Shown here: positions 62,644 through 64,000 of the stretch, in pieces | Position numbering within the stretch: position 1 is the stretch's first letter | Layout: each line of letters begins with the position of its first letter | From: Poronia punctata | Lineage: Eukaryota; Ascomycota; Sordariomycetes; Xylariales; Xylariaceae | DNA length: 64,000 bases | Reading direction: 5' to 3' | NCBI GenBank assembly: GCA_022579005.1 | Contig: MU401456.1 | Span: 522,607 to 586,606, forward strand | The notes under the pieces: generated by a model | Told to the model about the DNA's origin: nothing | Databases searched by the model: none | What the model saw: the letters and a program-made list of their open reading frames with translations, nothing else | Translations under genes and position numbers: made by a program

Positions 62644-62715
62644 TGCTGTAACGGCGAATCGAACGCCGGTCTCAAGCTTGGAAGGCTAGAATGATAACCA
62701 CTACACTACTACAGC
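62644..62715 (-). tRNA. tRNA-Gly (anticodon UCC)
   Basis: Read on the minus strand, 72 nt fold as a cloverleaf. The acceptor stem is GCTGTAG with TTACAGC, followed by discriminator A. The D-arm is GTGTAGTGGTTATCA, very close to the yeast tRNA-Gly(UCC) D-arm. The anticodon loop is CTTCCAA (anticodon UCC), and the T-arm is CGGCG-TTCGATT-CGCCG, which includes the B box GTTCGATTC. The anticodon stem CTAGC/GCTTG has one T-T mismatch at its second pair, the only structural flaw. There is no intron. Confidence 0.87.
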
Positions 62716-64000
62716 TAACTCCGAGCTCGGAGGTGATTTGTACAAGGTTGAGCTCAAAATGTGTATATAAAGACAACGTCTGGCTACGTGTTTTACATTG
62801 CCTCTACTACACGTATATAGAAGGCACGAGTAGTAGAGCGATATATCTCAAGTTTGTTCATTTACAATAAATAATATATGGTCAGCTACTACCATCGGAA
62901 GCAAGAACGCATCTCACCGATATTGTGTCCCGGCCTTTGCTAAACCAAACTGCTTTAACTATTTGTTGGTTGCATTATAAGCAAACCTACCTACACAACG
63001 CGTGTGATATGCTCATAATAGCTAGATACATAATAGTTCGAGAGCTTTACAGCATGGAAAAGATCCTGGTAATAACAAACTATAAGTTCAAAGGTCCCCT
63101 AATCTGAAAGTCTGGATAGGACACCTTGATAATGTCCCCTTTGACTTGCACTCAAACCTTGTCGAGGAAAGCTCCACGATCTCGTGTAATTTAGCGCCGT
63201 ATAATTACACGTAGGTACACGATTCGTTCGATAGGCACAGTATGCCTACCTTTTTACGGTTTAAGGCGAGGTCTAGTTTTCGCATACTTGTAAGGGAGTA
63301 GTGAAAGGTTACTTAGTCTTACTTCATGTTGACTTACTTCCACCCCGCGGCAGGGGCCGCACTCTAGCTATCCTATGTGCAGCGTTGCAAACCTCTGGTG
63401 TAGTCCTACATCTGGCGTCACAGAAAGGCGCGTAACGAAAAACACTCTACTGCGCCAGAAACCGGGGGCTTGTGTGTCATCGTTCCCTATAACGACCATC
63501 AAGTAGACTAGATGACAGTATTTAAAAGCCTAAGATACCAGTAACTACGATAGTAAACTATCCACGCCTATTACCATCCTGCAAAAACAAGTTTACCACT
63601 GAGGCGACTATCTCTCTGTACACGTATGTATGTACGTGTAGTAATAACCCTCACCTGCTTCCTTTCTTCACATGCAAAGTAAGAAACAAAAGGGTCCCCC
63701 CCCTCGACCCACTTTATTAACCATGACCTGCGTCATATTCCATCTGGGGAAGGCAGGTCTCGCTGTTTCCGCACGCGCTAATCCCGGCGGGGTAAAACGC
63801 GTCTACAACTCTAGTCCGGATAGGCAATTAGGTACCTAACAATTCCTTGAGCCGGGGCTGTTTCCAAGCTCACATGCTCTCTAATGCCGACGGGTCGGTA
63901 GGTTGGCATATCGGGGATGCGACGAAACCTCCCACCTTTCCAAATACTTTTTTTTGAGAAAGAATCTAAACATAAGCGGCTTCATTCAATGATTCGGTGA
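62716..64000. other. Right edge, no gene seen
   Basis: About 1.3 kb upstream of the tRNA with only very short open frames. A gene could begin beyond the window edge. Confidence 0.55.

Overview
This window comes from a nuclear chromosome of a filamentous ascomycete (Pezizomycotina, most likely a Sordariomycete). The evidence is short introns of about 55-200 bp with GTATGT/GTAAGT donors and CTAAC/CTGAC branch points, long AT-leaning intergenic DNA, and a gene set of typical filamentous-fungal orthologues. I cannot name the genus from sequence alone. Exon structures were built by hand from splice signals, reading frame and family conservation; there is no transcript evidence.

The left part (1-28.7 kb) is gene-dense and mostly housekeeping. 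It holds the 3' part of MCM6 (replicative helicase), a large disordered protein of unknown function, ATP synthase subunit f (ATP17) head-to-head with complex I NDUFS4, and GID8 (a subunit of the GID/CTLH ubiquitin ligase). It continues with uridine kinase URK1 (with an assembly gap inside one intron), a multi-pass membrane protein of unknown function, a Gvp36-like BAR-domain protein, complex I NDUFA5, a probable Rrn11-type RNA polymerase I factor, a Yip4/YIPF6 Golgi protein and a two-PAS-domain regulator. Three nuclear genes for oxidative phosphorylation lie within about 13 kb, and the promoter regions of all three carry CCAAT boxes.

The middle part (28.7-43.2 kb) is sparser. A secreted PL20 glucuronan lyase lies alone beyond 5 kb of apparently empty DNA. 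A 394-bp MITE-like element with long inverted repeats follows, then DPH6 (diphthamide synthesis) and an Msn2/Seb1-type C2H2 stress transcription factor.

The right part (43.2-64 kb) is a gene desert. I find no supportable protein gene in about 19.4 kb upstream of MSN2, only simple repeats and recurring short motifs, and then a tRNA-Gly(UCC) gene near 62.7 kb. The intergenic DNA across the window is strongly enriched in the 8-mer TACGAGTA and in TAGGTA/TACCTA runs. I found no clear new multi-gene system. The best leads are the bidirectional respiratory promoter, the MITE-like insertion, the motif family, the extreme exon structures (a start codon alone in its coding exon, a 15-nt microexon) and the desert upstream of MSN2.
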